Of a stretch of DNA of 6,283 nucleotides, positions 1 to 6,283 are shown piece by piece. Both the position numbers and the translations under genes were made by a program. The stretch is from Actinomycetes bacterium. Lineage in GTDB: Bacteria; Actinomycetota; Actinomycetes; Actinomycetales; JAJYRW01. The notes beneath the pieces are model-generated. The model saw only the letters and a list, made by a program, of their open reading frames with translations. It did not search any database and was not told the origin of the DNA. The stretch covers positions 1-6,283 of the forward strand of contig JAJYRW010000086.1 of the NCBI GenBank assembly GCA_021793895.1. Reading direction: 5' to 3'. Position 1 is the first letter of the stretch; every line of letters starts with the position of its first letter.

Positions 1-1854
1 TCTCGGCACGGTTCGGGCCACGCCCGCCTCATCGGTGGCTGTCAGCACCTCAGCCACTCCCCGCATACCGAGGAAGGAGGCAACCGTGGTCTTCCCGGCG
101 CGGGCGGCTGCTTGGGCGAGGTTTCGAGCCACTTCGGTATCAAGAACTCCCACCGGGGGCACGAATGATGCAACGACCACGTCGACGCGCGGGTCGTCGA
201 ACACGTCTTTTAAAGCGGCGGCGAACTCGGCGGCGCTAGCTTGGGCGTGCAGCGAGATCGCCGGGCGGGCCACTGACAGGCCCCAGGCCGCTGCCGCGTC
301 GGTAATGACTGCTGATAGCGAATCGGAATTAGATACCACCGCCATGCGATTACCCGCTGGCAGGGGCTGATGCATTAGTACTTGCGAGAAGTCAAGGAGT
401 TGGTGGATGTTATCGGCGCGAATTACCCCGGCTTGGCGGAACATTTCGTGAAGCGTCTCGCGGGGGCTGCGGGTGGCGCGCACCGCATGGCCCGGAGGCA
501 CCACGTAACCCGCTAACCCGGATTTGACCACGATGACCGGTTTCCGGCGAGATAGCCGCCTGGCAATGCGCGAGAACTTGCGCGGGTTACCGATGGATTC
601 TAGATATAACGCCACAACGGAAGTGGCGTCGTCCTCATCCAAAAACTGCATCATGTCGTTACCAGAAACGTCCGCGCGATTGCCGGCTGACAAAAAGCTT
701 GAGATTCCAATCCCGCGTCGATCGACGGAGGCCAGCAGCGAGACGGCCATTGCTCCGGATTGACAAAACAGTCCCAGCCCACCGCGCACGGGCAGGTAGG
801 GCGCAAGCGATGCGTTGAGCCGCTGATCGTCGGCCGTGGTTAAAAGACCGAAGGAGTTCGGGCCGACCAGGCGCATGCCGTACTCGCGGGCGGTGCGCAC
901 TACTTCGCGCTGGCGGGTGAGCCCAGCGGGCCCGGTTTCCGCAAATCCGGCGGAGATGATTACCACTGCCCGCACGCCCTGGGCGCCACACCGGTCAACA
1001 ATGTCGGGAACGATTGCGGCGGGCACGGCAATTACGGCTAGGTCCACCGGACCGGGGACCTCTTCCACGCGCGCGTAGGACATTACGCCCTGGACCTCAA
1101 AAGCCTGCGGGTTGACCGCGTGAATAACTCCGGTAAATCCGCTGGTGACGATGTTGCGCAGCACCCGGTGACCCATTGAAGAGTCATCTCGCCCGGCACC
1201 GACCACCATGACCGAGCGGGCTCCCAATAATCCCTGCAAACTGCGGGCCTCGGCCCGATGTTCCCGGTCCGCCATTACCGCTACCGACCTGTCAGTGGGG
1301 TCGATATTGAACGAGACAGCAATTACGCCATCGTCATAGCGCTTTTGCACGTCATAACCCGCCTCGGCGAAGACGGAAATCATCGCGGAGTTCCCCGGTA
1401 GCACGTCGGCCACAAAGCGGGTAATTTGGCGCTCGCGCGCGGCCGCAGCTAAGTGATCTAGTAGGACGGAACCAATGCCCTGGCCGTGATGGGCATCTGA
1501 AACATTGAATGCCACCTCGGCTGTGCGCCCGTCATCGAGGCGATCGAAGCGGCCCACCCCGATGATCTCCTCGCGCCGGATCACAATGATCGCCACCCGA
1601 TTGACATAGTCAACGTGGGTAAAGTACTCAAGCTCTCGGGGCGATAGTTCGGCCATCTGCACGAAAAACCGGAAGTAAACCGACTGCGGGCTTTGGAGGC
1701 TGTGGAAACGCTGCAGCGCCGTAGCGTCTTGGGGCGTGATGGGCCGCAGGTGCGCGGTAGTGCCATCACGCAGCGCGACGTCGGCCTCCCAGTGGGCGGG
1801 ATATTGCACCTGAGAAGGCTCTGGGCCTTGCGAATTGGATCTCCTGCGCGCCAT
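1..1854 (-). CDS. PatA-like protein lysine acetyltransferase: N-terminal GNAT fused to NDP-forming acyl-CoA synthetase-like module (C-terminus cut by window edge)
   Basis: The frame is open from the ATG at 1854 down to base 1, giving 618 residues. The protein begins with a GNAT acetyltransferase domain (about residues 25-185), with the acetyl-CoA loop HGQGIG at 123-128 and a Glu at 113 where the general base is expected. A linker leads to a CoA-binding Rossmann domain (about 205-335: VMVVGAG at 215-221, GPNSFG at 331-336). Next comes a succinyl-CoA ligase-like region (QSGA at 365-368, GHAVR at 455-459), then a further ligase domain running off the edge. The ATP-grasp domain is not visible; relatives are roughly 900 residues long. 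GNAT-first order is the type II Pat architecture (Streptomyces lividans PatA). Such proteins acetylate lysines of acyl-CoA synthetases in the cytosol, usually with a non-catalytic synthetase-like part. The substrate here is inferred, not seen. The ATG at 1854 is the most upstream ATG, since an in-frame TAA lies at 1866-1864. The gene is divergent from parC. Confidence 0.88.
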   Translation of the reverse strand, partial: MARRRSNSQGPEPSQVQYPAHWEADVALRDGTTAHLRPITPQDATALQRFHSLQSPQSVYFRFFVQMAELSPRELEYFTHVDYVNRVAIIVIRREEIIGVGRFDRLDDGRTAEVAFNVSDAHHGQGIGSVLLDHLAAAARERQITRFVADVLPGNSAMISVFAEAGYDVQKRYDDGVIAVSFNIDPTDRSVAVMADREHRAEARSLQGLLGARSVMVVGAGRDDSSMGHRVLRNIVTSGFTGVIHAVNPQAFEVQGVMSYARVEEVPGPVDLAVIAVPAAIVPDIVDRCGAQGVRAVVIISAGFAETGPAGLTRQREVVRTAREYGMRLVGPNSFGLLTTADDQRLNASLAPYLPVRGGLGLFCQSGAMAVSLLASVDRRGIGISSFLSAGNRADVSGNDMMQFLDEDDATSVVALYLESIGNPRKFSRIARRLSRRKPVIVVKSGLAGYVVPPGHAVRATRSPRETLHEMFRQAGVIRADNIHQLLDFSQVLMHQPLPAGNRMAVVSNSDSLSAVITDAAAAWGLSVARPAISLHAQASAAEFAAALKDVFDDPRVDVVVASFVPPVGVLDTEVARNLAQAAARAGKTTVASFLGMRGVAEVLTATDEAGVARTVPR

Positions 1855-1865
1855 ACCCTTAGGTT
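1835..1865 (+). promoter_or_regulatory. Weak candidate parC promoter
   Basis: TTGGAT (1835-1840) and TAGGTT (1860-1865) are separated by 19 bases and resemble a sigma-70-type -35/-10 pair. The start of transcription would fall near 1872, leaving a leader of about 70 bases before the parC GTG. The -35 box would lie inside the first codons of the divergent acetyltransferase gene, and the -10 box would overlap the candidate -10 of that gene on the other strand. The spacer is long and the match modest, so this is only a candidate. Confidence 0.2.
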
Positions 1866-1866
1866 A
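1855..1866 (-). promoter_or_regulatory. Possible -10 element giving a leaderless transcript of the acetyltransferase gene
   Basis: On the minus strand the bases just before the ATG read TAACCT, then six bases (AAGGGT), then ATG. TAACCT fits the actinobacterial -10 pattern TANNNT, and its spacing would put the transcription start at or next to the A of the ATG, as in leaderless mRNAs, which are common in Actinobacteria. The alternative is that AAGGG acts as a ribosome binding site, but it sits only one base from the ATG, too close for normal use. No clear -35 hexamer is visible upstream. This is inference from spacing only. Confidence 0.3.
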
Positions 1867-1870
1867 GTGC

Positions 1871-1890
1871 CCAAACGAGCGCTGCGTTGG
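1871..1890. repeat. Imperfect inverted repeat in the divergent promoter region
   Basis: CCAAACG (1871-1877) and CGTTGG (1885-1890) are complementary apart from one unpaired A, with a seven-base loop that contains the palindrome AGCGCT. It lies between the two divergent starts, where an operator or a leader hairpin of the parC transcript could sit. Short dyads like this arise by chance in GC-rich DNA, and no regulator is identified. Confidence 0.2.
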
Positions 1891-1914
1891 CGCCTGGCGG
1901 TCACCTGCGTAGTC

Positions 1915-1924
1915 GCCGGCCGGC
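1915..1924. repeat. 10-bp perfect palindrome upstream of parC
   Basis: GCCGGCCGGC reads the same on both strands and ends 20 bases before the parC start codon, just ahead of the Shine-Dalgarno sequence. It could be a small operator or part of a leader structure. It could equally be a chance product of GC-rich sequence. The flanking bases do not extend the symmetry. Confidence 0.2.
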
Positions 1925-1932
1925 AGACCGAT

Positions 1933-1938
1933 AAGGTG
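1933..1938 (+). promoter_or_regulatory. Shine-Dalgarno sequence that sets the parC start
   Basis: AAGGTG is followed by six bases (CTTCAC) and then the GTG at 1945. This good match and normal spacing favour that GTG over the in-frame GTG at 1936, which lies inside the Shine-Dalgarno itself. It also rules against the much longer reading from 1693, which would overlap the opposite-strand gene. Confidence 0.65.
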
Positions 1939-1944
1939 CTTCAC

Positions 1945-4395
1945 GTGGCAAGTGGTACAGCAGACAAAAAACAGGAAGTTTCCCCCGACGAAGAGCGCAT
2001 CGTCGATATTGACGTGACCTCCGAAATGGAGGGCTCGTTTCTCGAGTACGCCTACTCGGTTATTTACTCCCGGGCACTGCCCGATGCGCGCGATGGGCTA
2101 AAGCCGGTGCAGCGACGCATTTTGTATCAAATGGATCGCATGGGTTTGCGCCCCGAAAAGGGCCACGTCAAATCCGCGCGCGTGGTCGGCGAAGTAATGG
2201 GCCGTCTGCACCCGCATGGTGACACGGCCATCTACGACACGCTGGTGCGCCTAGCGCAGCCATTTTCTCTGCGCGTTCCCCTGGTGGATGGCCACGGCAA
2301 CTTTGGCTCCCTTGATGATGGCCCGGCGGCCTCGCGCTACACCGAGGCGCGGTTGGCACCCGCTGCGCTGTTGCTCACGGCCGACCTCGATGAAGATGTC
2401 GTTGACCTGGTGCCCAACTATGACAATCAGCTCCTCCAGCCCTCGGTACTACCAGCGGCATTCCCGAACCTGTTAGTAAATGGCGCCTCCGGAATCGCGG
2501 TGGGAATGGCCACCAATATGGCCCCGCACAATCTGGGTGAAGTCATTGCCGCCGCGCGCCACCTCATTGAAAACCCCGATGCATCGCTGGAAGATGTAAT
2601 GCGTTTTGTCCCCGGTCCGGACTTGCCCACCGGGGGACGCATTGTTGGCCTAGAAGGGGTGCGCGATGCCTACCGCACCGGCCGCGGCACGTTCCGAACC
2701 CAAGCGACCACGTCAATCGAAAACATCACCAAACGCCGCAAGGGCATTGTGGTAACCGAACTCCCCCTCGGGATTGGCCCCGAGCGCGTAATTGAGCGCA
2801 TCAAAGCGGCCGTAACCTCCAAGCGCCTAACCGGTATCGCTGCCGTAAATGACCTCACCGACCGCGCTCATGGCCTGCGGTTGGTCATTGAGCTCAAGAG
2901 CGGGTTTGACCCCGAAGCGGTGCGTACCGCGCTGTTCCGCCTCACGCCGATGGAAGATTCCTTCGGGATCAACTCCGTCGCGCTCGTCGATGGCCAGCCC
3001 CGCACCCTGGGCCTGCTGGAAATGCTGCAAGTCTATGTGGATCACCGACTTTCGGTTGTGCGCCGCCGCAGCGAGTTCCGCCTCGCCCGTCGCCTCGAGC
3101 GGCTGCACCTGGTTGAGGGCCTGCTCATTGCCATTGTCGATATCGACGAGGTCATCGAGGTAATCCGCACCTCCGAGGACGCCGATGCCGCCCGCACGCG
3201 CTTAACGCAGGTATTTGATCTATCCGAGGCCCAGGCGGAATACATTCTCGAACTGCGCCTGCGCCGCCTGACCAAATTCTCGCGCCTGGATCTGGAGCGC
3301 GAAAAGACCGAACTGACTGAGCAGATCACCAAACTGCGTTCCATTTTGGATGACGACTCTCGCCTTCGTGCAGTTGTTTCCGATGAACTGGCTCAGGTGG
3401 CTGCTGAACATGCAACGCCGCGTCGGACCATTTTGTTGGAAGATTCGGGTGAGACTATCTCGGCGCGGGCGGCGGCTAACATGTCGCTGGAAATCGCTGA
3501 TTCACCGTGCAAAGTGGTTCTGTCAGCCACCGGTCTTATTGCGCGCACCTCCTCGCAAGACCCCTTGGAGCGCAGCGAGGACCGACGCAGCCATGATGCG
3601 CTGCGCAATGTCATCGATACGACGGCCCGCTCCGAAATTGGCGTGATTACTTCGCGCGGGATTTTGAAGCGACTGCAAGTAGTGGATTTGCCCACGCTGC
3701 CTCCGGGGCACGGGACCACCAGCTTGGCTGGTGGCTATCCCGTTGCCGACCTGGTTTCCCTGCAAAGTGGGGAGCGCATTGTTGGATTAGCAAGTTTGGC
3801 CGATGACGCCGCCCCCCTGACTTTGGGAACTCGAAATGGTGTCGTGAAACGCGTAACCAACGAATATCCCAACCGCGATGAGTGGGAAGTCATCACTCTC
3901 AAAGACGGCGATGAAGTTGTGGGCGTTTCGGTGGCGACCGATGACGACCAGGTTGTCTTCATCACATCTGACGCCCGGCTGCTGCGCTACGAGGCCGGTC
4001 TGGTGCGCCCCCAGGGGCGCATGGCCGCGGGCATGGCCGGAATCCGCGTAGCCGATGATGCCCACGTTATTTACTTCGGAGTGGTCAGCTCCCAAGATCT
4101 GCCCCAGGCTGTCACCGCCACGATTGCGGGCAGTTCAACAGCTCTTCCCGGCACGGAAGTCGGCGCCGCCAAGGTCACGCCACTTGAGCTCTATCCGCCC
4201 AAGGGCCGAGCAACTCAGGGAATGCGGGTCCAGCGATTCCTCCAGGGTCAAGATGTTTTGATCGCTGCGTGGGCTGGGAGCCAACCAGCCTTTGCCGTGG
4301 ACGCAACAGGCTCGGCCGTTGCTCTACCCAAGATCGATGAGCGTCGCGACGGCTCGGGTACTGCCCTGGATAGTCCGGTGACCGCCATCGGTTAG
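1945..4395 (+). CDS. parC: DNA topoisomerase IV subunit A (type IIA topoisomerase, GyrA/ParC family)
   Basis: 816 residues from GTG 1945 to TAG 4393-4395, a usual length for actinobacterial ParC. It is the DNA-cleaving subunit of topoisomerase IV, which with ParE decatenates replicated chromosomes. The N-terminal breakage-reunion domain (about 25-490) begins with SFLEYAYSVIYSRALPDARD. It contains the winged-helix segment HPHGDTAIYD (89-98), the Arg-Tyr pair with catalytic Tyr132 (SRYTEARL), and IAVGMATNMAPHN (184-196). A charged, probably coiled-coil stretch at about 445-490 precedes the C-terminal beta-propeller (about 520-816). Propeller-type repeats include GILKRL, NGVVKRV and ARLLRYEAGLVRPQGR. 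The first blade has ERSEDRRSHDAL (542-553) where gyrases carry the glutamine- and glycine-rich GyrA box, which supports ParC over GyrA. In the quinolone-resistance region, the E. coli GyrA Ser83 and Asp87 equivalents are Thr94 and Asp98. The gene is convergent with parE. Intact, with no frameshift seen. Confidence 0.93.
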   Translation: MASGTADKKQEVSPDEERIVDIDVTSEMEGSFLEYAYSVIYSRALPDARDGLKPVQRRILYQMDRMGLRPEKGHVKSARVVGEVMGRLHPHGDTAIYDTLVRLAQPFSLRVPLVDGHGNFGSLDDGPAASRYTEARLAPAALLLTADLDEDVVDLVPNYDNQLLQPSVLPAAFPNLLVNGASGIAVGMATNMAPHNLGEVIAAARHLIENPDASLEDVMRFVPGPDLPTGGRIVGLEGVRDAYRTGRGTFRTQATTSIENITKRRKGIVVTELPLGIGPERVIERIKAAVTSKRLTGIAAVNDLTDRAHGLRLVIELKSGFDPEAVRTALFRLTPMEDSFGINSVALVDGQPRTLGLLEMLQVYVDHRLSVVRRRSEFRLARRLERLHLVEGLLIAIVDIDEVIEVIRTSEDADAARTRLTQVFDLSEAQAEYILELRLRRLTKFSRLDLEREKTELTEQITKLRSILDDDSRLRAVVSDELAQVAAEHATPRRTILLEDSGETISARAAANMSLEIADSPCKVVLSATGLIARTSSQDPLERSEDRRSHDALRNVIDTTARSEIGVITSRGILKRLQVVDLPTLPPGHGTTSLAGGYPVADLVSLQSGERIVGLASLADDAAPLTLGTRNGVVKRVTNEYPNRDEWEVITLKDGDEVVGVSVATDDDQVVFITSDARLLRYEAGLVRPQGRMAAGMAGIRVADDAHVIYFGVVSSQDLPQAVTATIAGSSTALPGTEVGAAKVTPLELYPPKGRATQGMRVQRFLQGQDVLIAAWAGSQPAFAVDATGSAVALPKIDERRDGSGTALDSPVTAIG

Positions 4396-4407
4396 GCCCG
4401 GCGATCG

Positions 4408-4432
4408 GCTCACGCGCTGCCAGCGGCTGAGC
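4408..4432 (+). terminator. Hairpin 12 bases after the parC stop, possible terminator
   Basis: GCTCA (4408-4412) pairs with TGAGC (4428-4432). After a 2x2 mismatch, CGCT (4415-4418) pairs with AGCG (4422-4425) around a three-base loop. This is an interrupted nine-pair stem in the expected place for ending the parC transcript. No T-run follows, which is common for actinobacterial terminator hairpins but lowers confidence; Rho-dependent termination is the alternative. Confidence 0.4.
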
Positions 4433-4441
4433 ATTGCAATG
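4432..4441. repeat. 10-bp perfect palindrome between parC and parE
   Basis: CATTGCAATG is its own reverse complement and directly abuts the preceding hairpin (they share base 4432). As RNA it would form at most a tiny stem, so it is more likely a chance sequence or a protein-binding site than a terminator. No family assignment is possible. Confidence 0.2.
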
Positions 4442-4456
4442 GGCTTAGTGCGGCAC

Positions 4457-4470
4457 CAGTTACTTAACTG
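4457..4470. terminator. Small hairpin midway in the convergent gap
   Basis: CAGTTA (4457-4462) and TAACTG (4465-4470) are perfect inverted copies with a two-base spacer, so the structure is the same on either strand. It could help stop transcription arriving from either gene. The stem is AT-rich and the loop too tight for all six pairs, so it would be weak. Confidence 0.25.
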
Positions 4471-4494
4471 ACTTCGTGATCCCAAAGGGCAGTG

Positions 4495-4550
4495 CTGCAG
4501 GCCAACAGGCCAGCTAGGTTATCTGCAGGCCAACAGGCCAGCTAGGTTAT
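4495..4550. repeat. Perfect 28-bp tandem duplication at the 3' end of parE
   Basis: Bases 4495-4522 and 4523-4550 are identical over all 28 positions and directly adjacent; the flanking bases (4494 versus 4522, 4551 versus 4523) do not continue the match. Each unit starts with CTGCAG on the plus strand and ends with GGTTAT. The copy next to the gene supplies the parE stop codon (TAA, 4549-4547) and the last base of its final sense codon. The other copy is wholly downstream, so the ParE protein is unchanged whether one or two units are present. Complete identity suggests a recent slippage or duplication event, or an assembly error. Confidence 0.95.
4497..4542 (-). terminator. Paired small hairpins after parE, possible terminator
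   Basis: Each unit of the tandem duplication contains GGCC, four bases, GGCC, extended by a GC pair beyond one mismatch: 4497-4514 and 4525-4542. In the parE transcript this gives two identical stem-loops with loop UGUU, the first beginning four bases after the stop codon. No U-run follows either. They may act as a terminator or as a 3'-end stabilising structure, and the duplication has doubled them. Confidence 0.3.
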
Positions 4551-6283
4551 GCGTCGATTCGGTCTTGATCGAGATCCTGGGCGCCGGAAATGATGAAGTC
4601 CTTGCGGGGCGCGACCTGAGTCCCCATGAGAAGTTCGAAAACCTCCTCAGCCCGCGCGGCGTCGTCCAAACGCACCCGCCGCAGCGTCCGATGGGCGGGA
4701 TCCATCGTCGTCTCCGCGAGCTGGTCCGCGTCCATCTCACCCAGACCTTTATAGCGCTGGATCGGTTCTTTATGGCGCCGCTTCTTGCGCTCCAGATCTT
4801 TTAAAACAGCCTCAAGTTCCGCATCGGTGTAGGTGTAGATGGTCTCGGCCGGTTTGCGGCCAGCTGCGACAACATCGACGCGATGCAGGGGTGGAACGGC
4901 GGCGTAAACGCGACCCGCCTCGACTAGCGGGCGCATATAGCGGAAGAAGAGTGTGAGCAAAAGCGTGCGAATGTGGGCGCCGTCCACGTCGGCGTCAGTC
5001 ATAATTACGACCTTGCCGTAGCGCACCGCATCTAGATCAAAAGTGCGCCCCGAACCCGCGCCGATGACCTGAATGATCGCGGCACACTCCACGTTCTTCA
5101 ACATCTCAGCGATCGAAGACTTTTGAACGTTTAATATCTTGCCGCGGATTGGCAGGAGCGCCTGGTAGTCACTGGAGCGCGCCAACTTGGCCGTTCCCAG
5201 CGCGCTATCGCCCTCAACAATGAACAGTTCGCTGCGCTCCACATCATCGCTGCGGCAGTCAGCGAGTTTGGCCGGCAAAGTGGACGTCTCGAGCGCGTTT
5301 TTACGACGCGAGATTTCCTTTTGCTTCCGGGCAGTGACCCGAGCCTGTGTTTCAGCGACGACCTTTTCCAAGAGGCGATCAGCTTGAAGCTTGGCATCGC
5401 GGCTGGTGGCATTTAGCTGCGCGGTAAGTTCTTTTTCGATTACGCGGGCAACAATGCCGCGCACAGCGGCCGTGCCCAGGACCTCTTTTGTCTGGCCCTC
5501 AAACTGCGGCTCCGCCAAGCGGACCGTCACCACGGCGGTTAGGCCCGCCAGGGCGTCATCCTTTTCAATTCGCTCCGACCCTAGGGCGCGGCGGTGTTTG
5601 GCGCGGGCCTCTACCGCCTTGCGCAAGGTGCGTAGCAATCCGTGCTCAAATCCGGCTAGGTGGGTGCCACCCTTGGGCGTGGCGACAATGTTTACGAAAC
5701 TGCGCACGGTGGTGTCATAGCCCACCCCCCAGCGCAGCGCCACATCCACCGTGCATTCGCGTTCGACCTCAGTGGAGGTCATATGGCCGTTGTCGTCGAG
5801 CACCGGGACGGTCTCGGTGAAGTTTCCCGTGCCCTCAAAGCGCCACAGGTCGGTGGCTGCGGGATCGGAGGCCAGATACTCCACAAAGTCGGTGATTCCG
5901 CCCTCGTGGGCGAATACTTGCTCGTGCGGGCCATCGGCGCCCGGGGTATCGGGAAGAGCGCGCTCGTCCCGGATAACAATTTTTAAGTCCGGGACCAGGA
6001 ATGCGGTTTGCCGGGCCCGGTCTACCAGTTCATCAACCGAAAAGGTTGCGGTTTTTAGGAAAATCTGCGGATCAGCCCAGTACCGCACCCGCGTTCCGGT
6101 GCGCTTCTTAGCGACCTTGCCAACCACTTCTAGGTGCGAGCCTTTAACGAACGGCTTGAACGGCGAATCGGGTGAAATTCCCTTGGAATCATCAAAGACT
6201 CCCGGTTCACCCTGGCGGAAGGTCATCCGGTGCGTTTTGCCCTCGCGGTCGACCTCGACATCAAGGCGCGCCGACAGCGCATT
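4547..6283 (-). CDS. parE: DNA topoisomerase IV subunit B (GyrB/ParE family), N-terminus cut by window edge
   Basis: 578 C-terminal residues are visible, ending at TAA 4549-4547. The frame enters the window at NALSARLDVEVDREGKTHR (6283-6227), the end of the family's VNALS region. About the first 115-140 residues, with the Bergerat ATP-binding motifs, are therefore outside. The Met at 6226 is internal, not the start. Numbering from the first visible residue, the ATPase transducer carries the QTK loop (EGQTK, 262-266). The TOPRIM domain follows with EGDSALGTAK (357-366) and DADVDG (430-435), the Mg2+-binding acidic residues. PIRGKILNVQK, RYKGLGEM and the TMDP segment follow, and the protein ends FIISGAQDLDQDRIDA. 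EGDSALGTAK rather than the gyrase-type EGDSAGGSAK marks the actinobacterial ParE branch. ParE supplies ATP hydrolysis and the metal site for strand passage by topoisomerase IV. No frameshift or missing catalytic residue is seen in the visible part. Confidence 0.93.
   Translation of the reverse strand, partial: NALSARLDVEVDREGKTHRMTFRQGEPGVFDDSKGISPDSPFKPFVKGSHLEVVGKVAKKRTGTRVRYWADPQIFLKTATFSVDELVDRARQTAFLVPDLKIVIRDERALPDTPGADGPHEQVFAHEGGITDFVEYLASDPAATDLWRFEGTGNFTETVPVLDDNGHMTSTEVERECTVDVALRWGVGYDTTVRSFVNIVATPKGGTHLAGFEHGLLRTLRKAVEARAKHRRALGSERIEKDDALAGLTAVVTVRLAEPQFEGQTKEVLGTAAVRGIVARVIEKELTAQLNATSRDAKLQADRLLEKVVAETQARVTARKQKEISRRKNALETSTLPAKLADCRSDDVERSELFIVEGDSALGTAKLARSSDYQALLPIRGKILNVQKSSIAEMLKNVECAAIIQVIGAGSGRTFDLDAVRYGKVVIMTDADVDGAHIRTLLLTLFFRYMRPLVEAGRVYAAVPPLHRVDVVAAGRKPAETIYTYTDAELEAVLKDLERKKRRHKEPIQRYKGLGEMDADQLAETTMDPAHRTLRRVRLDDAARAEEVFELLMGTQVAPRKDFIISGAQDLDQDRIDA

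Noticed and set aside
659..991. Small gene of 110 codons on the minus strand
   Set aside because: It lies in another frame inside the acetyltransferase gene, which has a continuous, recognisable domain sequence. Its own protein is Arg/Pro/Ala-rich and of no known type.
1581..1904. Minus-strand frame crossing the divergent promoter region
   Set aside because: It is out of frame with the GNAT domain, which it overlaps, and its product shows no recognisable motif.
1693..1944. N-terminal extension of parC from the ATG at 1693 (900 residues)
   Set aside because: These 84 extra residues overlap the 5' end of the opposite-strand acetyltransferase gene, resemble nothing at the ParC N-terminus, and lie upstream of a good Shine-Dalgarno and GTG start at 1945.
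4495..4550. CRISPR array
   Set aside because: There are only two 28-bp copies, directly abutting with no spacer, and no cas genes nearby; this is a plain tandem duplication.
5391..5986. Plus-strand open frames opposite parE
   Set aside because: They are antisense to conserved ATPase-transducer coding sequence. Long empty frames opposite genes are expected in GC-rich DNA, and the translations are low in complexity.
4547..6226. parE starting at the ATG at 6226
   Set aside because: The frame stays open to the window edge, and residues coded by 6283-6227 match the conserved family sequence (NALS...). The Met is internal and the gene is truncated by the window.
1945..6283. Identification of the pair as DNA gyrase (gyrA/gyrB)
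   Set aside because: There is no GyrA box in the A subunit, the B subunit has the EGDSALGTAK motif instead of EGDSAGGSAK, and the genes are convergent rather than in the usual gyrB-gyrA order.

Overview
The window looks like chromosomal DNA of an actinobacterium. The evidence is a moderately high GC content (by eye, near 60 %), extended coding frames on both strands, and protein sequences of recognisably actinobacterial type. It holds three large genes, two of them cut by the window edges, and very little else. No tRNA, rRNA, CRISPR array, insertion sequence or phage gene was seen.

Layout. (1) 1-1854, minus strand: the first 618 residues of a large two-part protein, an N-terminal GNAT acetyltransferase followed by an NDP-forming acyl-CoA synthetase-like module. 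This is the 'type II' protein lysine acetyltransferase architecture, as in Streptomyces lividans PatA. Its C-terminal ATP-grasp part lies beyond base 1. (2) 1855-1944: a 90-bp divergent intergenic region with candidate promoter elements and small dyads. (3) 1945-4395, plus strand: a complete topoisomerase IV subunit A gene (parC, 816 aa) starting at a GTG with a well-placed Shine-Dalgarno sequence. (4) 4396-4546: a convergent intergenic region with several hairpins and a perfect 28-bp tandem duplication that reaches into the stop codon of the next gene. (5) 4547-6283, minus strand: the C-terminal 578 residues of topoisomerase IV subunit B (parE). Its N-terminal ATP-binding part lies beyond base 6283.

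How they work together. ParC (DNA cleavage and strand passage, C-terminal beta-propeller) and ParE (ATPase and TOPRIM metal site) form the C2E2 topoisomerase IV heterotetramer that unlinks daughter chromosomes. Here the two subunit genes face each other tail to tail, so they must be transcribed from separate promoters. The acetyltransferase gene is divergent from parC and may share a promoter region with it; nothing in the sequence shows a functional link.

The genes are conserved housekeeping types, and I found no convincing undescribed system. The observations most worth a second look are the exact 28-bp tandem duplication at the parE 3' end, the convergent parC/parE arrangement, and the possibly leaderless start of the acetyltransferase gene.
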